Part shown: positions 46,191 through 58,277 of the stretch, in pieces
How the letters are laid out: the number at the start of each line of letters is the position of its first letter
Numbering within the stretch: the stretch's first letter is position 1
NCBI RefSeq assembly: GCF_963082655.1
Contig: NC_081553.1
Coordinates: 44,113,260 to 44,177,259 of the forward strand
Origin: Stomoxys calcitrans
Lineage: Eukaryota > Arthropoda > Insecta > Diptera > Muscidae
Length of the DNA stretch: 64,000 nt
Direction of reading: 5' to 3'
Notes under the pieces: model-generated
Seen by the model: the letters and a program-made list of their open reading frames with translations, nothing else
Told to the model about the DNA's origin: nothing
The model's database searches: none
Translations under genes and position numbers: made by a program

Positions 46191-47286
46191 GCCCTACACC
46201 ACCACTGTGGTGTAATACCCTGTTATTATAGATTTGTGCATTTGTTTGCAACGCTAAGAAGGAGAAGAGCTAGACCCATTGATAAGTATACCGATCGACT
46301 CAGAATCACTTTCTGATTCGATTTAGCCATGTCCGTCTGTCCGTCTGTGAGTCCATGTATTTTTGTAATCAAAGTGCAGGTCGTATTTATTGTCCGATTG
46401 TCACGAAATTTTGCATATGCCACTTTTTTGTCCCAAGGATGAACGCTATTGATTTTGAAAAAAATCGGTTCAGATTTAGATATAGCTCCCATATACATCT
46501 TTCATCCGATATGGATTTTTAAGGCTGTAGAAGCCACAGTTTTCGTTCGATCATCACAAAATTTGGCACTCGGTATTTTATTTGAGGTCTTCATGTGTGT
46601 GCAAAATTTCATAAAAATCGGTTCAGATTTCGATATAGCTCCCATATATTTCTTTCAGCCGACATGGTCTTTTATGGCTGTAAGAGCCACAATTTTGGCG
46701 CGATCTCTACCAAATTTGGCACGAAGTGCTTTTTATGACATACCAATATGTGTGCAAAATATCATCTAAATCGATTCAGATTTAAATATAGCTGCCATAT
46801 ATAGCTTTCGTCCGATTTGATCTATTAAGGCTGTAGAAGGCACAATTTTGGTCTGATCTTTACAAAATTTGGCACGAAGTGCTTTTTGTGGCGCCCTAAT
46901 ATGTGTGCAAAATTTTATCATAATCGGATCAGATTAATATAAAGCTCCCATATATATCTTTCATCCGATATGGACTTTTAAAGCTGTAGCAGGCACAATT
47001 TTGGTCCGATCTTTACAAGATTTTGCATGGAGCTTTTTCTTCAGAGTCCTCATATGTGTACAAAGTTCCATAATAATCGGTTCAGATTTAGATATAGCCC
47101 CCATATATATTTTTTATCCGATATGGCCTTTTAAGGCTGGAGAAGCCACAGTTTTAGCCCGATCTTTAAAATTAGAGAATTACATTGGTTCGACCGCTGT
47201 CGTGATTTCCACAGACAGGCGGACGGGCAGATATGGCTGGATCGACTTAAGTGTGAAGACGATTAAGTACATTCACATATATATTT
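46191..47286 (+). mobile_element. Helentron-like element type D
   Basis: 5' stem-loop GCCCTACACCACCACTGTGG, then TATACCGATCGACTCAGAA and the GTCCGTCTGTCCGTCTG block. About five units of about 150 bp follow (TCGGTTCAGATTTAGATATA, CTTTTAAGGCTGTAGAAG). The right end merges into the CTAG element at 47287. Confidence 0.6.
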
Positions 47287-47388
47287 AATTAGCCGAACCG
47301 GGCCCGCTCCGCTGCGTCTTCTTTAACTCTCTAATATCTTTTTAGAGTGGGGACACTTCGCCCTGAATGTGGATATCGAATTCGTGCC

Positions 47389-47656
47389 ATTGTAGCCTAT
47401 GACGCTGAACACGTTCGAATCCTGGTGAGAACATCGGACAAAGCAGTGTTTATCCCCTCTTAATGTTGCCGAGATTTGCTAGGTACAATGCCATGCATGG
47501 TCATTAAAATAATTTTCCCCAAAGTGGTGTCGCACTGCCGGACTCGGCTATAAAAAAGGTCCCCTATCATTGAGTTTAAACTTGAATCCGAAAGCACTCA
47601 TTGATGTGTGAGATTTTGCCCCTTCTCGGTTCCTGGTGGTAATGTTCTCATTTGGG
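47389..47656 (+). mobile_element. SINE-1, degraded copy
   Basis: Recognisable by CGTTCGAATCCTGGTGAGAA (B box) and the body CACTCATTGATGTGTGAGA. The A box region is damaged by a small deletion. Confidence 0.65.
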
Positions 47657-48108
47657 GGGGGATGGATATCAAATTCGTGCTGCACTTCCAAATCCCTTTA
47701 ATGTGAGCCCCATATTGCCATGGCCGGTAAATATGCTCGTTTGGAGGGTGTTTAGGGGCTGGAGCGGCCACCGGCATTTTGTACCGAAAATAGATATCTA
47801 ATTCGTTCTTTATTCCCAACGGAAATTAAGTTCAGTTTAGGGGGTGCTTTAGGGCGTATCCCAAAACACTTGGCTCCCAAAATTGGATATCAAATTCGTT
47901 TTCTACTCTCAGATACCATTCATTTGAGTACTTGGACCCAAATTTTAATACCATATTCGATTTCTGGTCTCCAATACCTTTCATGTGATACCCTTATTGT
48001 GCCCATCGGACTATTTTTGGGGTTCTTGGGGTATGAGGGAGGGTCCGCCTCCACCCGATATCTAAAAATTATAAAGCATATGATTTCTTCCAGAAAAACG
48101 TACACAAT

Positions 48109-48343
48109 CCGGTTGCCCAAAAAGTAATTGCGGATTTTTTAAAAGAAAGTAAATGCATTTTTAATAAAACTTAGAATGAACTTTAATCAAATATACTTTT
48201 TTTACACTTTTTTTCTAAAGCAAGCTAAAAGCAACAGCTGATAACTGAGGGAAGAAAGAATGCAATTACAGAGTCACAAGCTGTGAAAAAATTTGTCAAC
48301 GCCGACTATATAAAAAATCCGCAATTATTTTTGGGCAACCCAA
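48109..48343. mobile_element. mariner-type MITE, copy 3
   Basis: Same as the copies at 11424 and 24777, but the first bases are altered (CCGGTTGCCCAAAAAGTAA). The right end TTGGGCAACCCAA and flanking TA are intact. Confidence 0.8.
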
Positions 48344-49406
48344 TATGAAAATTTTAAGAAAAATGTTCAGCCAAGTATCATATAGTCATAGTGGGTTTAA
48401 TGGCGTTTTCGAGGGGAGGCGTGACATCCCTTACTTCGATCTGATTTTATATGCCAGATTTGAAATCTACTCCCCGATACCTTTCATTTGAGCTCCATAT
48501 TGTAATGAACGTCCAATATGTCTGTTTGGGGGAGTTTTGGGGATAGGGGCGGCCCGATGGGTACTTTGACTCAAATTTTAATACCATATTCGTACTCTCC
48601 TCTCCAATATCTTTCATTTGATACCATACCTATATTGTCTCGATCGGTCCATTTTAAATTTTGGGTTATGTTTTTGGCTTAAGGGGGAGGGTCCGTCCCC
48701 TGCCGATACCGAAAAATGATATAGCCTATGTTTCCTTCCAGACCAACCTACACAATGTGCGAAAATTTTGAGAAAATCGGTTCTGCCGTTTTCAGTCTAT
48801 ACGGAACAAACAAACCGAGTCCCATTGATCCGTGATTGGATTAAGTGCCCATTTTGGGCGTTTTTGTGAGAGTGGGGTTACCCCCCATACTTCGACATGA
48901 ATTTCTATACCAGATTCGTAATCTACTCCCACATTCTTCTCATTTGATACCTATATTGTCCTTATCGATCCAATTTTAATTTTGGTGGTGTTTTTGGGGT
49001 AACGGTGAAGGGTCCGCCACCTTCCGTTATCAATAAATTATAAAGGCTATTCCTACTTCTCGACCATATCCGTAATCTACTCCCGAATACCTTTAATTTG
49101 AGTCCCATATTGTCATGATCGTCAAATAAACCTATTTTAAGGGGTTGGAGCTTGGACCCAAGTACTCTACTCCTATATACGTTTCGTTTGAATCCCACAT
49201 TGTCCCGATCGGTCCACTTTTATTTTTGGGTAGTGCTTTTGGGGTAAGGAGGAGGGTCCACCCCCTCCCGATATCAAAAAATTATATAGCCTACGTTTCC
49301 TTCCAGACCAACCTACACAATCTGTGAAAATGTCAAGGTAATCGGTTTAGCCGTTTTTGAGTCTATACGGAACAAACAAACATACAAACAAACACAAATT
49401 GATTTT

Positions 49407-50930
49407 TATACCCTCCACCATAAGATGGGGGGTATACTAATTTCGTCATTCTGTTTGTAACTACTCGAAATATTCGTCTGAGACCCTATAAAGTATATAT
49501 ATTCTTGATCGTCGTGACATTTTATGTCGATCTAGCCATGTCCGTCCGTCTGTCCGTCCGTCCGTCCGTCCGTCCGTCCGTCCGTCCGTCCGTCCGTCCG
49601 TCCGTCCGTCTGTCTGTCGAAAGCACGCTAACTTCCGAAGGAGTAAAGCTAGCCGCTTGAAATTTTGCACAAATACTTCTTGTTAGTGTAGGTCGGTTGG
49701 TATTGTAAATGGGCCATATCGGTCCATGTTTTGATATAGCTGCCATATAAACCGATCTTGGGTCTTGACTTCTTGAACCTCTAGAGTGCGCAATTCTTAT
49801 CCGATTGGAATAAAATTTTGCACGACGTGTTTTGTTATGATATCCAACAACTGTGCCAAGTATGGTTCAAATCGGTCCATAACCTGATATAGCTGCCATA
49901 TAAACCGATCTTGGGTCTTGAATTCTTGAGCCTCTAGCTTGCGCAATTCTTTTCCGATCAGAATGAAATTTTGCACGACGTGTTTTGCTATTATATCCAA
50001 CAAATGTGCCAAGTATGGTTCAAATCGGTCCATAACCTGATATAGCTGTCATATAAACCAATCTTGGGTCTTGAGTTCTTGAGCCTCTAGAGGGCGCAAT
50101 TCTTATCCGAATGGAATGGAATTTCGCACGACGTGTTTTGTTATGATACCCAACAACTATGCCAAGTATGGTTTAAATCGGTCCATAACCTGATATAGCT
50201 GCCATATAAACCGATCTTGGGTCTTGACTTCTTGAGCCTCTAGAGGGCACAATTCTTATCCGATTTGAATGGATTTTTGCACGAAGTATTTCGTTATGAT
50301 ATCCAACAACTGTGCCAAGTATGGTTGAAATCGGTTCATAACCTGATATAGCTGTCATATAAACAGATCTGGGGATTTGACTTCTTGAGCTTTTAGAGGG
50401 CGCAATTCCTATCCGATTTGGCTGAAATTTTGCATGACATATTTTATTTTTACTTTCAACAACTGTGTCAAATAAGGTTCAAATCGGTTCATAACCTGAT
50501 ATAGCTGCCATATAAACCGATCTGGGATCTTGACTTCTTGACCCCTAGAGGTTGCAATTATTATCCGATATGCCTGAAATTTTGTACGACGGATCCTCTC
50601 ATGACCATCAACATACGTGTTTATTATGATCTGAATCGGTCTATAGCCCAATACAGCTCCCATATAAATCGATCTCTCTATTTTCTTGAGCCCCCAAAGG
50701 GTGCAATTCTTATACGAATTGGGTGAAATTTTACACAGGTCTCCAACATATAATTTAATTGTGGTCCGAACCGGACCATATCTTGATACCGTTTTAATAG
50801 CAGAGCAACTCTTTTCTTACATCCTTTTTTGCCTAAGAAGAGATGCCGGGAAAAGAACTCGACAAATGCGATCCATGGTGGAGGGTATATAAGATTCGGC
50901 CCGGCCGAACTTAGCACGCTTTTACTTGTT
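49407..50930 (+). mobile_element. Helentron-like element type B, full length
   Basis: TATACCCTCCACCATAAG stem-loop, core, an expanded GTCC block, and units at an exact 153-bp period (TGCC/TGTC marker at 49741, 49894, 50047, 50200 and 50353). The end is GGTGGAGGGTATATAAG, a perfect hairpin and TTAGCACGCTTTTACTTGTT. Confidence 0.8.
49552..49607 (+). repeat. GTCC microsatellite, 14 units
   Basis: A perfect tetranucleotide run, flanked by GTCT/GTCG variants, in the exact place where other Helentron copies have two to four GTCC/GTCT units. Confidence 0.9.
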
Positions 50931-51742
50931 ATATATAAGAATGGGGTCACAGATAAATATTTCGATGTGTTGCGCCCCCGATTTTATGGTGGTGGTTCAT
51001 ATATTATACTATTATCTGATGGATTTTTATCCGGCTTAACTTAATCTTGCTATGCTTTCATACCCTTACAAGTCTAAACTCAACTTTCGACATGAAAGAA
51101 TTATCTCCTTGCTTCTACCATGAATGTTTGTATTAAGAGTTGTACTTTTAATTAAGTCTAATGTTGAGACAAGTAGCATTGAGCTAACCACCTTGAAAAT
51201 GCATGAAGTAATGGCCATTAATAATTTTGGTCATAAAATTTAATAGCTGCACGTAAATAACTTCATTTATTTCTAATTACCAATTTTTTAATGCAGCAGC
51301 CGGAGCTATCAAATGCATACCAGCATAACTTAGCCACCATGTGAATGTTGTGATCTGCAAGGCCTTGTTAACGAGGGCCCATAAAATTTTAAAAATCATA
51401 CGAAACGCAAGGGCACAATCAGTTAAGAGTTGTATCTTCTAGGAGCTAAAGAAATCATCAAAAACTTCATCATTCACCAGATACATAGCAATAGCAGAGG
51501 GGTTTCCCTCATAACAGTTTATAAGTTTAGCTTAAGGCTTAGGTATTTAAAAATAGAGGTTGAACGGCGTTTAATTTAATAATGGTCGGATGAACCTAGA
51601 CTTTCGTTAACATATGCTAACTTTCTAAACTATCCACCACCTCAGTGTCCATTGCTATTGTATTCTTTTTTCCACAAAAAAAACATATGTGTACTAAACG
51701 CAACGATGAGGGAAATTGGCCTGTTTTTGGGGCCCCTGTTTT
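50931..51742. other. intergenic DNA without recognised features
   Basis: AT-rich unique sequence with one short Helentron 5'-end relic at 50935-51010 (GATTTTATGGTGGTGG). No supported gene. Confidence 0.4.
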
Positions 51743-51830
51743 TATACCCTCCACCATAGGATGGGAGTATACTAATTTCGTCATTCAGTTTGTAAAACCT
51801 CGAAATATGCGTCTGAGATCCCATAAAGTA

Positions 51831-52422
51831 AAGGGTGATTTTTTGAGGTTAGGATTTTCATTAGTATTTGACAGATCACGTGGGATTTCAGACATGGTGT
51901 CAAAGAGAAAGATGCTCAGTATGCTTTGACATTTCATCATGAATAGACTTACTAACGAGCAACGCTTGCAAATCATTGAATTTTATTACCAAAATCAGTG
52001 TTCGGTTCGAAATGTGTTCATTCACCGTAACGTTGCGTCCAACAGCATCTTTGAAAAAATACGGTCCAATGATTCCACCAGCGTACAAACCACACCAAAC
52101 AGTGCATTTTTCGGGATGCATGGGCAGTTCTTGAACGGCTTCTGGTTGCTCTTCACTCCAAATGCGGCAATTTTGCTTATTTACGTAGCCATTCAACCAG
52201 AAATGAGCCTCATCGCTGAACGGTGAATGAACACATTTCGATCCGAACACTGATTTTGGTAATAAAATTCAATGATTTGCAAGCGTTGCTCGTTAGTAAG
52301 TCTATTCATGATGAAATGTCAAAGCATACTGAGCATCTTTCTCTTTGACACCATGTCTGAAATCCCACGTGATCTGTCAAATACTAATGCATGAAAATCC
52401 TAACCTCAAAAAAATCACCCTT
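51831..52422. mobile_element. foldback derivative of a Tc1/mariner-superfamily DDE transposon
   Basis: 592 bp flanked by TA (51829-51830, 52423-52424). The two arms, 51831-52028 and 52220-52422, are near-perfect reverse complements and begin AAGGGTGATTTTTT. Each arm encodes the same transposase N-terminus (MNRLTNEQRLQIIEFYYQNQ) reading inward. Such MNRLTNEQRL proteins with an N-terminal helix-turn-helix (DUF4817) and a DDE domain are widespread in flies. The element cannot be autonomous. Confidence 0.8.
52029..52219 (-). pseudogene. internal transposase segment of the foldback element
   Basis: The unpaired centre encodes, on the minus strand, the catalytic-core piece FSDEAHFWLNGYVNKQN ... 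VWCGLYAGGIIGPYFF. It is out of frame with the N-terminal arm, and the segments between the N-terminus and SDEAHF and the whole C-terminus are missing. The acidic residue in SDEAH belongs to the DDE catalytic set in this family. Confidence 0.75.
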
Positions 52423-53966
52423 TATATATATTCTTGATCATCATGTCATTTTAAGTCGATATTGTCATGTCCGTCCGTCCGTACGTCTGTCTGTCGAAAG
52501 CACGCTAAAATACTTTTTATTAGAGTAGGTCAGTTGGGATTGTAAATGGGCCAAATCGGTCCAAGTTTTTATATAGCTGCCATGTAAACCGATCTTGGGT
52601 CTTGATTTCTTGAGCCTCTAGAGGGCGCAATTCTCGTCCGAATAGACTGACATTTTGCACGTAGTGTTTTGATATCACTTCCAACAACTGTATTAAGTTA
52701 GATTCAAATCTATTCATAATCTGGTGTAGCTTTTATACAAACCGATCTTCGGCCTTGACTTCTTGAGCCGCTAGAGGGCGCAATTCTCATCCGATTTGGC
52801 TGAAATTTTGTATGAGGTGTTTTGTTATGACTTCCAATAACTGTGCTATATATGGCGCAAATCAGTACATAACCTGATATAGCTGCCATATAAGCCGATC
52901 TGGGATCTTGAATTCTTGAGCCTCTAGAGGGCGCAATTCTCATCCGATTTGGTAGAAATTTCGAACAACGGCTCCTCTCATGACTTTTAACATACGTGTC
53001 TAATATGGACTGAATTGATCAATATGGTTGGAACCAAGTATGGTTGAAATCGGTCCATTTTCTGATATAGCTGTCATATAAACCGATCTTGGGTCTTGAC
53101 TTCTTGAGCCTCTCGAGGGCGTAATTCTTATCCGATTTGACATAAATTTTGCACGAAGTGTTTTGGTATCACTTCCAACAACTGCGCCAAGTATGGTTCA
53201 AATCGGTCTATGTTTTGATATAGCTGTCATATAAACCGATCTTGGATTTTGACTTCTTGAGCCTCTAGAGGGCGTAATTCTCGTCCGATTTGATTGAAAG
53301 TTTGCACGTAGTGTTTTGGTATCACTTCCAACAACTGTGTTAAGTATGATTGAAATCTGTTCATAATCAGGTACAGCTTTTATATAAACCGATCTTGGAT
53401 CTTGACTTCTTGAGCCGCTAGAGGGCGCAATTCTCATCCGATTTCGCTAAAATTTTGCATGAGGTGTTCGGTTATGACATTCAATAACTGTGCTGAGTAC
53501 GGCGAAAATCAGTACATAACCTGATATAGCTGCCATATAAACCGATCTGGGGTCTTGACTTCTTGAGCCTCTAAAGGGCGCAATTCTCATCCGATTTAGT
53601 AGAAATTTTGAACAACGGCTTCTCTTATGACTTTCAACATACGTGTCGAATATGGTTGGAATCGATCAATAGCTTGATACAGCTCCCATATAAACCTATC
53701 TCCCGATTTTGCTACTTGAGCCTCTACAAGGGGCAATTCTTATCCGAATGAATTGAAATATTACACAATGACTTCTACAATGTTCGGCATTCATTTATGG
53801 TCCGAATCGGACTATAACTTGATATAGCTCCAATAGCATAACAGTTCTGATTCAATATTCTTTGTTTGCCTGAAAAGAGATTCGGCGCATAGAACTCCAC
53901 AAATGCGATCCATGGTGGAGGGTATATAAGATTCGGCCCGGCCGAACTAAGCACGCTCTTGCTTAG

Positions 53967-54409
53967 TTTTAGGTTTGTCTTTCCACTACCATTTAAATTT
54001 GTTTGAGCAATAAATTCTTTAATGACAATGCCGAAAAAGCTTTAGAAACAATTAAAAAAAAAAATCATTTAATCCACAGAGGACACATATCGGGAGAAGA
54101 GAGTGAGTGGCTCATAAATTTAAGTTTGAAAGAAGTTTGTTATAGGGCAATACTAAAATACTAGCATAGTTTTAAACACTTGCTTATTTAATAAATGTAT
54201 GGGGATTGCTTGTAGTAACATAGGAACATCCATTTATTACCAATTTTTAAAACATGAAGCATTAGTGGCGAATATTTGTGCCTTTCTTGAATTTGTTTGT
54301 GCCTATTTGTTTTAAAATGAGTAGAATGGGCAATTCGGAAGATGATTCCTCGTTATCGGTATATCCCATTGTACAATAAAATTGTATTGGCAGATCATTG
54401 CCTCACAAT
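53967..54409. other. intergenic DNA without recognised features
   Basis: AT-rich unique sequence. No supported gene, RNA or repeat. Confidence 0.4.
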
Positions 54410-54720
54410 GATGGCAAATTTGCAAATTTGCCCATAAACATTCAATTAAGGAACAGGGGCAAACTTCTCATGTATCAATGAGTGCTATCCGATTCAAGTC
54501 AAAGCTTAATGAGGCCACTGTAGCGTTTAGCATGTCCGCTTATGACGACGAAGGCGTGGGTTCGAAGCTTGGCGAGAACATGAGAAAAAAATTTCAGCCT
54601 TGGTTATCACCTCCTAATGAAGGTGATAGCATTATTCATTACATTTGTAATGAATAATGCCATGTAAAAACTTTTTCCCAAAGATATGCTGCACTGCCAC
54701 ACGACGCACAGTGGGGGATT
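54410..54720. mobile_element. SINE-1 copy with inverted 5' part
   Basis: 54410-54509 is the 3' third of the SINE on the minus strand (tail at the left with AAATTTGC units). 54510-54720 is the tRNA-like head and body on the plus strand (GAGGCCACTGTAGCG, then GGTTCGAAG). Read on the minus strand this is a 3' part in normal order preceded by an inverted 5' part, with few bases lost between. A 23-bp palindromic duplication around ATTATTCATTAC lies near 54640. Confidence 0.65.
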
Positions 54721-54925
54721 TGACCTCAAAAGTGTCGTTTAAATCTATGGACAGGCCATGAAATTCAGCAAATATGATTTATAGTGTAGAAAAAGAAAAA
54801 TTCCAAAATTGAAGGAAATCGGTTCAGATGATTGGTTCGTTTAAACTATTTACTTTACTTTGATTTATGTTTCGATTTTATTGAAATTCAGCACAGAAAG
54901 ATTAAGAAAATACATAAACAAAAAA

Positions 54926-55618
54926 ATCTCAGAACCCACCACCATGGCTTCTTCTAAAAATGTTTACAAAATTAGTTTAGTTGAAGGGTATAATATTATT
55001 CTACATACCAAACTTCTGTCAAACCTCGAATCGGATGAAAATAGCGGGTTCCAGAGGCTCAAGAAATCAATTCAGGAGATCGGTTTATATGGGGGCTATA
55101 TCACGTTCTTGATGAATTTGGACCGCACTTGGCACAGTTGTTGAAAGTTATAATTAAACAATATGTGCTAAATGTCAGCCAAATCTGACAATAATTCAGT
55201 TTCCAGGGGCTCAAGAAGTCAAATGGGGAGATCGGGTTATATGGCAGCTATATCAGGTTTTTGACCGATTTAGACCGTACTTTGCACAGTTGTTGAAAGT
55301 TATATCAGAACACTTTGTGCAAAGTTCCAGCCAAATCGGATAAAACTGAGGTTCCCAGAGGCTCATGAAGTCAAATCGGAAGATCGGTTTATATGGCAAC
55401 TACATCCCAATCTGAACCGATATGGCCCAATTGCAATCCCCAACGACATATATCAATATTAAGTATTTGCAAATTTCAAAGCAGCTAGCTAGATCGACTC
55501 AGAATGTCGAGACGAGCAAGAATATATATACTTTATGGGTTCCTAGATCAATATTTCGATGTGTTATAAATGGGATAACTAGGTTAGTATACACCCCATC
55601 CTGTTGTGGTGGGTATAA
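54926..55618 (-). mobile_element. Helentron-like element type C, 3' hairpin lost
   Basis: Starts within the subterminal ACCCACCACCATGGCTTC and has three units with GGGGCTCAAGAAGTCAAATG. It ends with core and a stem-loop, TACACCCCATCCTGTTGTGG...GGGTATA, at 55618. Confidence 0.6.
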
Positions 55619-55658
55619 AAATAATGATTTTAAGCTTTAACTTTGAAAAGATTCTTGT

Positions 55659-57175
55659 TATACCCACCACCGAAGGATGGGAGTATATTCATTTTGTCAT
55701 TCCGTTTGCAACACATCGAAATATCAATTTCCGACCCTATATAGTATATATATTCTTGATCATCTAAGACGATCTAGACATGTCCGTCCGTCTGCCCGTC
55801 TGTCTGTTGAAATAACGCTACAGTCTTTAAAAATAGAGATATTGAGCTGAAACATTGCACAGATTATTTTTTTGTTCATAAACAGGTTAAGTTCCAAGAT
55901 GGCCTATATCGGACTATACCTTGATATAGCCCCCATATAGACCGATCGGTCGATTTTGGGCCTTAGGCTCATAAAAGCCACATTTATTATCCGATTTTGC
56001 TGAAATTTAGGGCAATGAGTTAGGCCCTTCGATATTCTTCGCCAATTTGACCTATATCGGTCCAGATTTGGATATAGCTGCCATATAGACCTATCCTCCG
56101 ATTTAGGGTCTTAGGCCCATAAAAGCCACATTCATCATCCGATTTTGCTGAAATTTAAGACAGGGAGTTGTGTTAGGCTCTTCGACATCCTTCGTCAATT
56201 TGGCCCAGATCAGTGCAGATTGGGATATAGCTGCCATATAGACCGATCTTTCGATTTAGGGTCTAAGGCCCATAAAAGCCACATTTATCATCCGATTTTG
56301 CTGAAATTTAAGACAGTGAGTTGTGTTAGGCTCTTTGATATCTTTTGTCAATTTGGCCCAGATCGGTCCAGATTTGAATATAGCTGCCATATAGACCGAT
56401 CCTCCGATTTAGGGTCTTAGGCCCTTAAAACCACATTTATCATCCGATTTTGCTGAAATTTAAGACAGTGAGTTGTGTTAGGCTCTTCAACATCCTTCGT
56501 CAATTTGGTCCAGATCGGTGCAGATTTGGATATAGCTGCCATAAAGACCGATCTGCCGATTTGGGGTCTTGGACCCATAAAAACCACATTTATTATCAGA
56601 TTTTGCTGAAGTTTGGGACTGTGAGTTGTGTTAGGCTCCTCGACGTCTTTCTTTAATTTGGTCCAGATCGGTCCAGATTTGCATGTAGCTGCCATATAGA
56701 CCGATCCCTCGATTTAAGGTTTTAGGTCCATAAAAGGCGCACTTATTGTCCGATTTCGCCGAAATTTGGGACAGTGAGTTGTGTGAGGCTCTTCGATATT
56801 TTTTCTGCAACTTGGCCTTAATCGGTCCAGATTTGGATATAGCTGTCTTGGCCCCATAAAATGCGCATTTTGATTTCGATTTCACTGAAATTTGGGACAT
56901 TGACTTATATTAGGCTTTTCGACATCCGTGTCGTATATGGTTCAGATCGGTTTATTTTTAGATACAGCTACTAAAAAGACCAATATTTTGTTACGCACAA
57001 TTGAGCAATGACTTGTAGTTATTAGTTTTTGGTCCAAATCGGAACATGTTTCAATATAACTGCTATGGGACATAACGTATGCAATTTTCACCGGATTTGA
57101 TGAAAGGTGGTTTACATATATGCCCGCGGGTATCCAAAGTTCGGCCCGGCCGAACTTAATGCCTTTTCACTTGTT
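55659..57175 (+). mobile_element. Helentron-like element type A, full length
   Basis: TATACCCACCACCGAAGG stem-loop, core, the GTCCGTCCGTCTGCCC block, about seven units, perfect hairpin and TTAATGCCTTTTCACTTGTT. Together with 37876-39132 it is among the best-preserved type A copies. Confidence 0.8.
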
Positions 57176-57777
57176 TTGTCCATAGGCAGGTTAATTTCAA
57201 AGCTATATCGGACTATATCATAGTATAGCCCCCATATAGACCGATCTCCCTATTAAAGTTCTTGGCATCATTTGATAACCTATTTGCAATGGAATTTGTC
57301 ACAGTGAGTTGTGATAGGCTCATCAAAGTCCCTGTTAAAAATATATCCACAATCGGTTTACATTTGGATATAGCTGCCATATACCGATCTTCCGACTTGT
57401 GGTCTGTGAGGACATCGACGAAGAAGAGACCATAGATCATCAGCTGTATGTGTATACCTCACTGACAGTTAGAAGGAGTTCCACTTTCAGTCTGATGTGA
57501 ACATTCGTAAGTTGTTGGTCTTTTTAAAGCTTTTTGTACGGTTAAATGGTAGGAACTAGAAGGCATCTTTTTTCTGAGATATCACAATGGACGAAAACGT
57601 CCAAGTGACGATGGCAGACTGCCACTTTAACCTTAACTACCCCCTCTTGAGGCTCAAAAAAGTAAATCGAGAGATCGGTTTATATGGGATCTATATCAGG
57701 ATTTTTTGGCCATACTTGGCCCTTATGTTAAGGGTCATAGAAAAACTCACATTGCAAAATTTCAGCCAAATCGGTTG
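57176..57777. other. Helentron remnant plus unique sequence
   Basis: 57176-57420 and 57640-57777 match diverged repeat units. About 57425-57640 is unique (GAAGAAGAGACCATAGATCA onwards). No supported gene. Confidence 0.35.
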
Positions 57778-58277
57778 AAAAAAAGGCATTAAGTTCGGCC
57801 GGGCCGAACTTTGGATATCCACCACCTCGGGTATATACGTAAACCCGCTTTCGCCACAATCCGGTGAAAATTGGATAACCTATGCACCCAAATTCGGCAA
57901 ATTTCAGCGAAATCGGATAAAAAAAATAATGCTTTAATGGGCTTCATACTCTTTATCAGGAGATCGGTCTGTATGGCAGCTATATCTAATATATTCCGAT
58001 CCGAACCATATTTAAGACAGATATTGGAAGGCTCAAAACAATCGGGTAATAGGTAAAGCTTTCATGGGCTTCAAGCCCTTTATCGGCAGATCGGTCTATA
58101 TGGCAGCTATATCTAAAAATAGTTCGATCTGAACATATTTGGGTCCTAAGTTGGGAGGCAGAAAACTACCCACTGTTTCAAATTTCAGCGATATCGGTCA
58201 AAAATAATGCTTTTATGGTCTTCAGACCTTTTATTTGGAGATCCATCTATATGCCAGCTATATCTAAATATATTCCG
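57778..58277 (-). mobile_element. Helentron-like element type E, cut by the BEL insertion
   Basis: 3' terminus with perfect hairpin (AAGTTCGGCC/GGCCGAACTT near 57790-57811) and three units. The last unit reads TATCTAAATATATTCCG and stops at 58277. Other units continue with ATCTGAACCAT, so the break is the LTR insertion point. Confidence 0.65.

Larger units (their letters stand above)
47287..49406 (+). mobile_element. CTAG element, third copy
   Basis: Starts TTAGCCGAACCGGGCCCGC, has internal CTTTCATTTGATACC/CATATTGTC units, and ends with AAATCGGTTCTGCCGTTTT-type tails at about 48775 and 49340 (two partial tails) and ACAAACACAAATTGATTTTT. A degraded SINE and a mariner MITE are nested. Confidence 0.55.
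51743..53966 (+). mobile_element. Helentron-like element type B carrying a DDE foldback
   Basis: TATACCCTCCACCATAGG stem-loop and core, interrupted at 51830, resuming at 52423 with TATATATATTCTTGATCATC. About ten units follow, and the 3' end has GGTGGAGGGTATATAAG, a hairpin and AAGCACGCTCTTGCTTAGTT. Confidence 0.75.

Noticed and set aside
49461..49746. Frames rich in TDGR repeats
   Set aside because: Translation of the GTCC microsatellite on the minus strand; not a protein.
51900..52250. 116-codon minus frame containing SDEAHFW as an intact transposase
   Set aside because: The N-terminus and C-terminus come from unrelated frames of the foldback arms; only a middle piece of the catalytic core is real.
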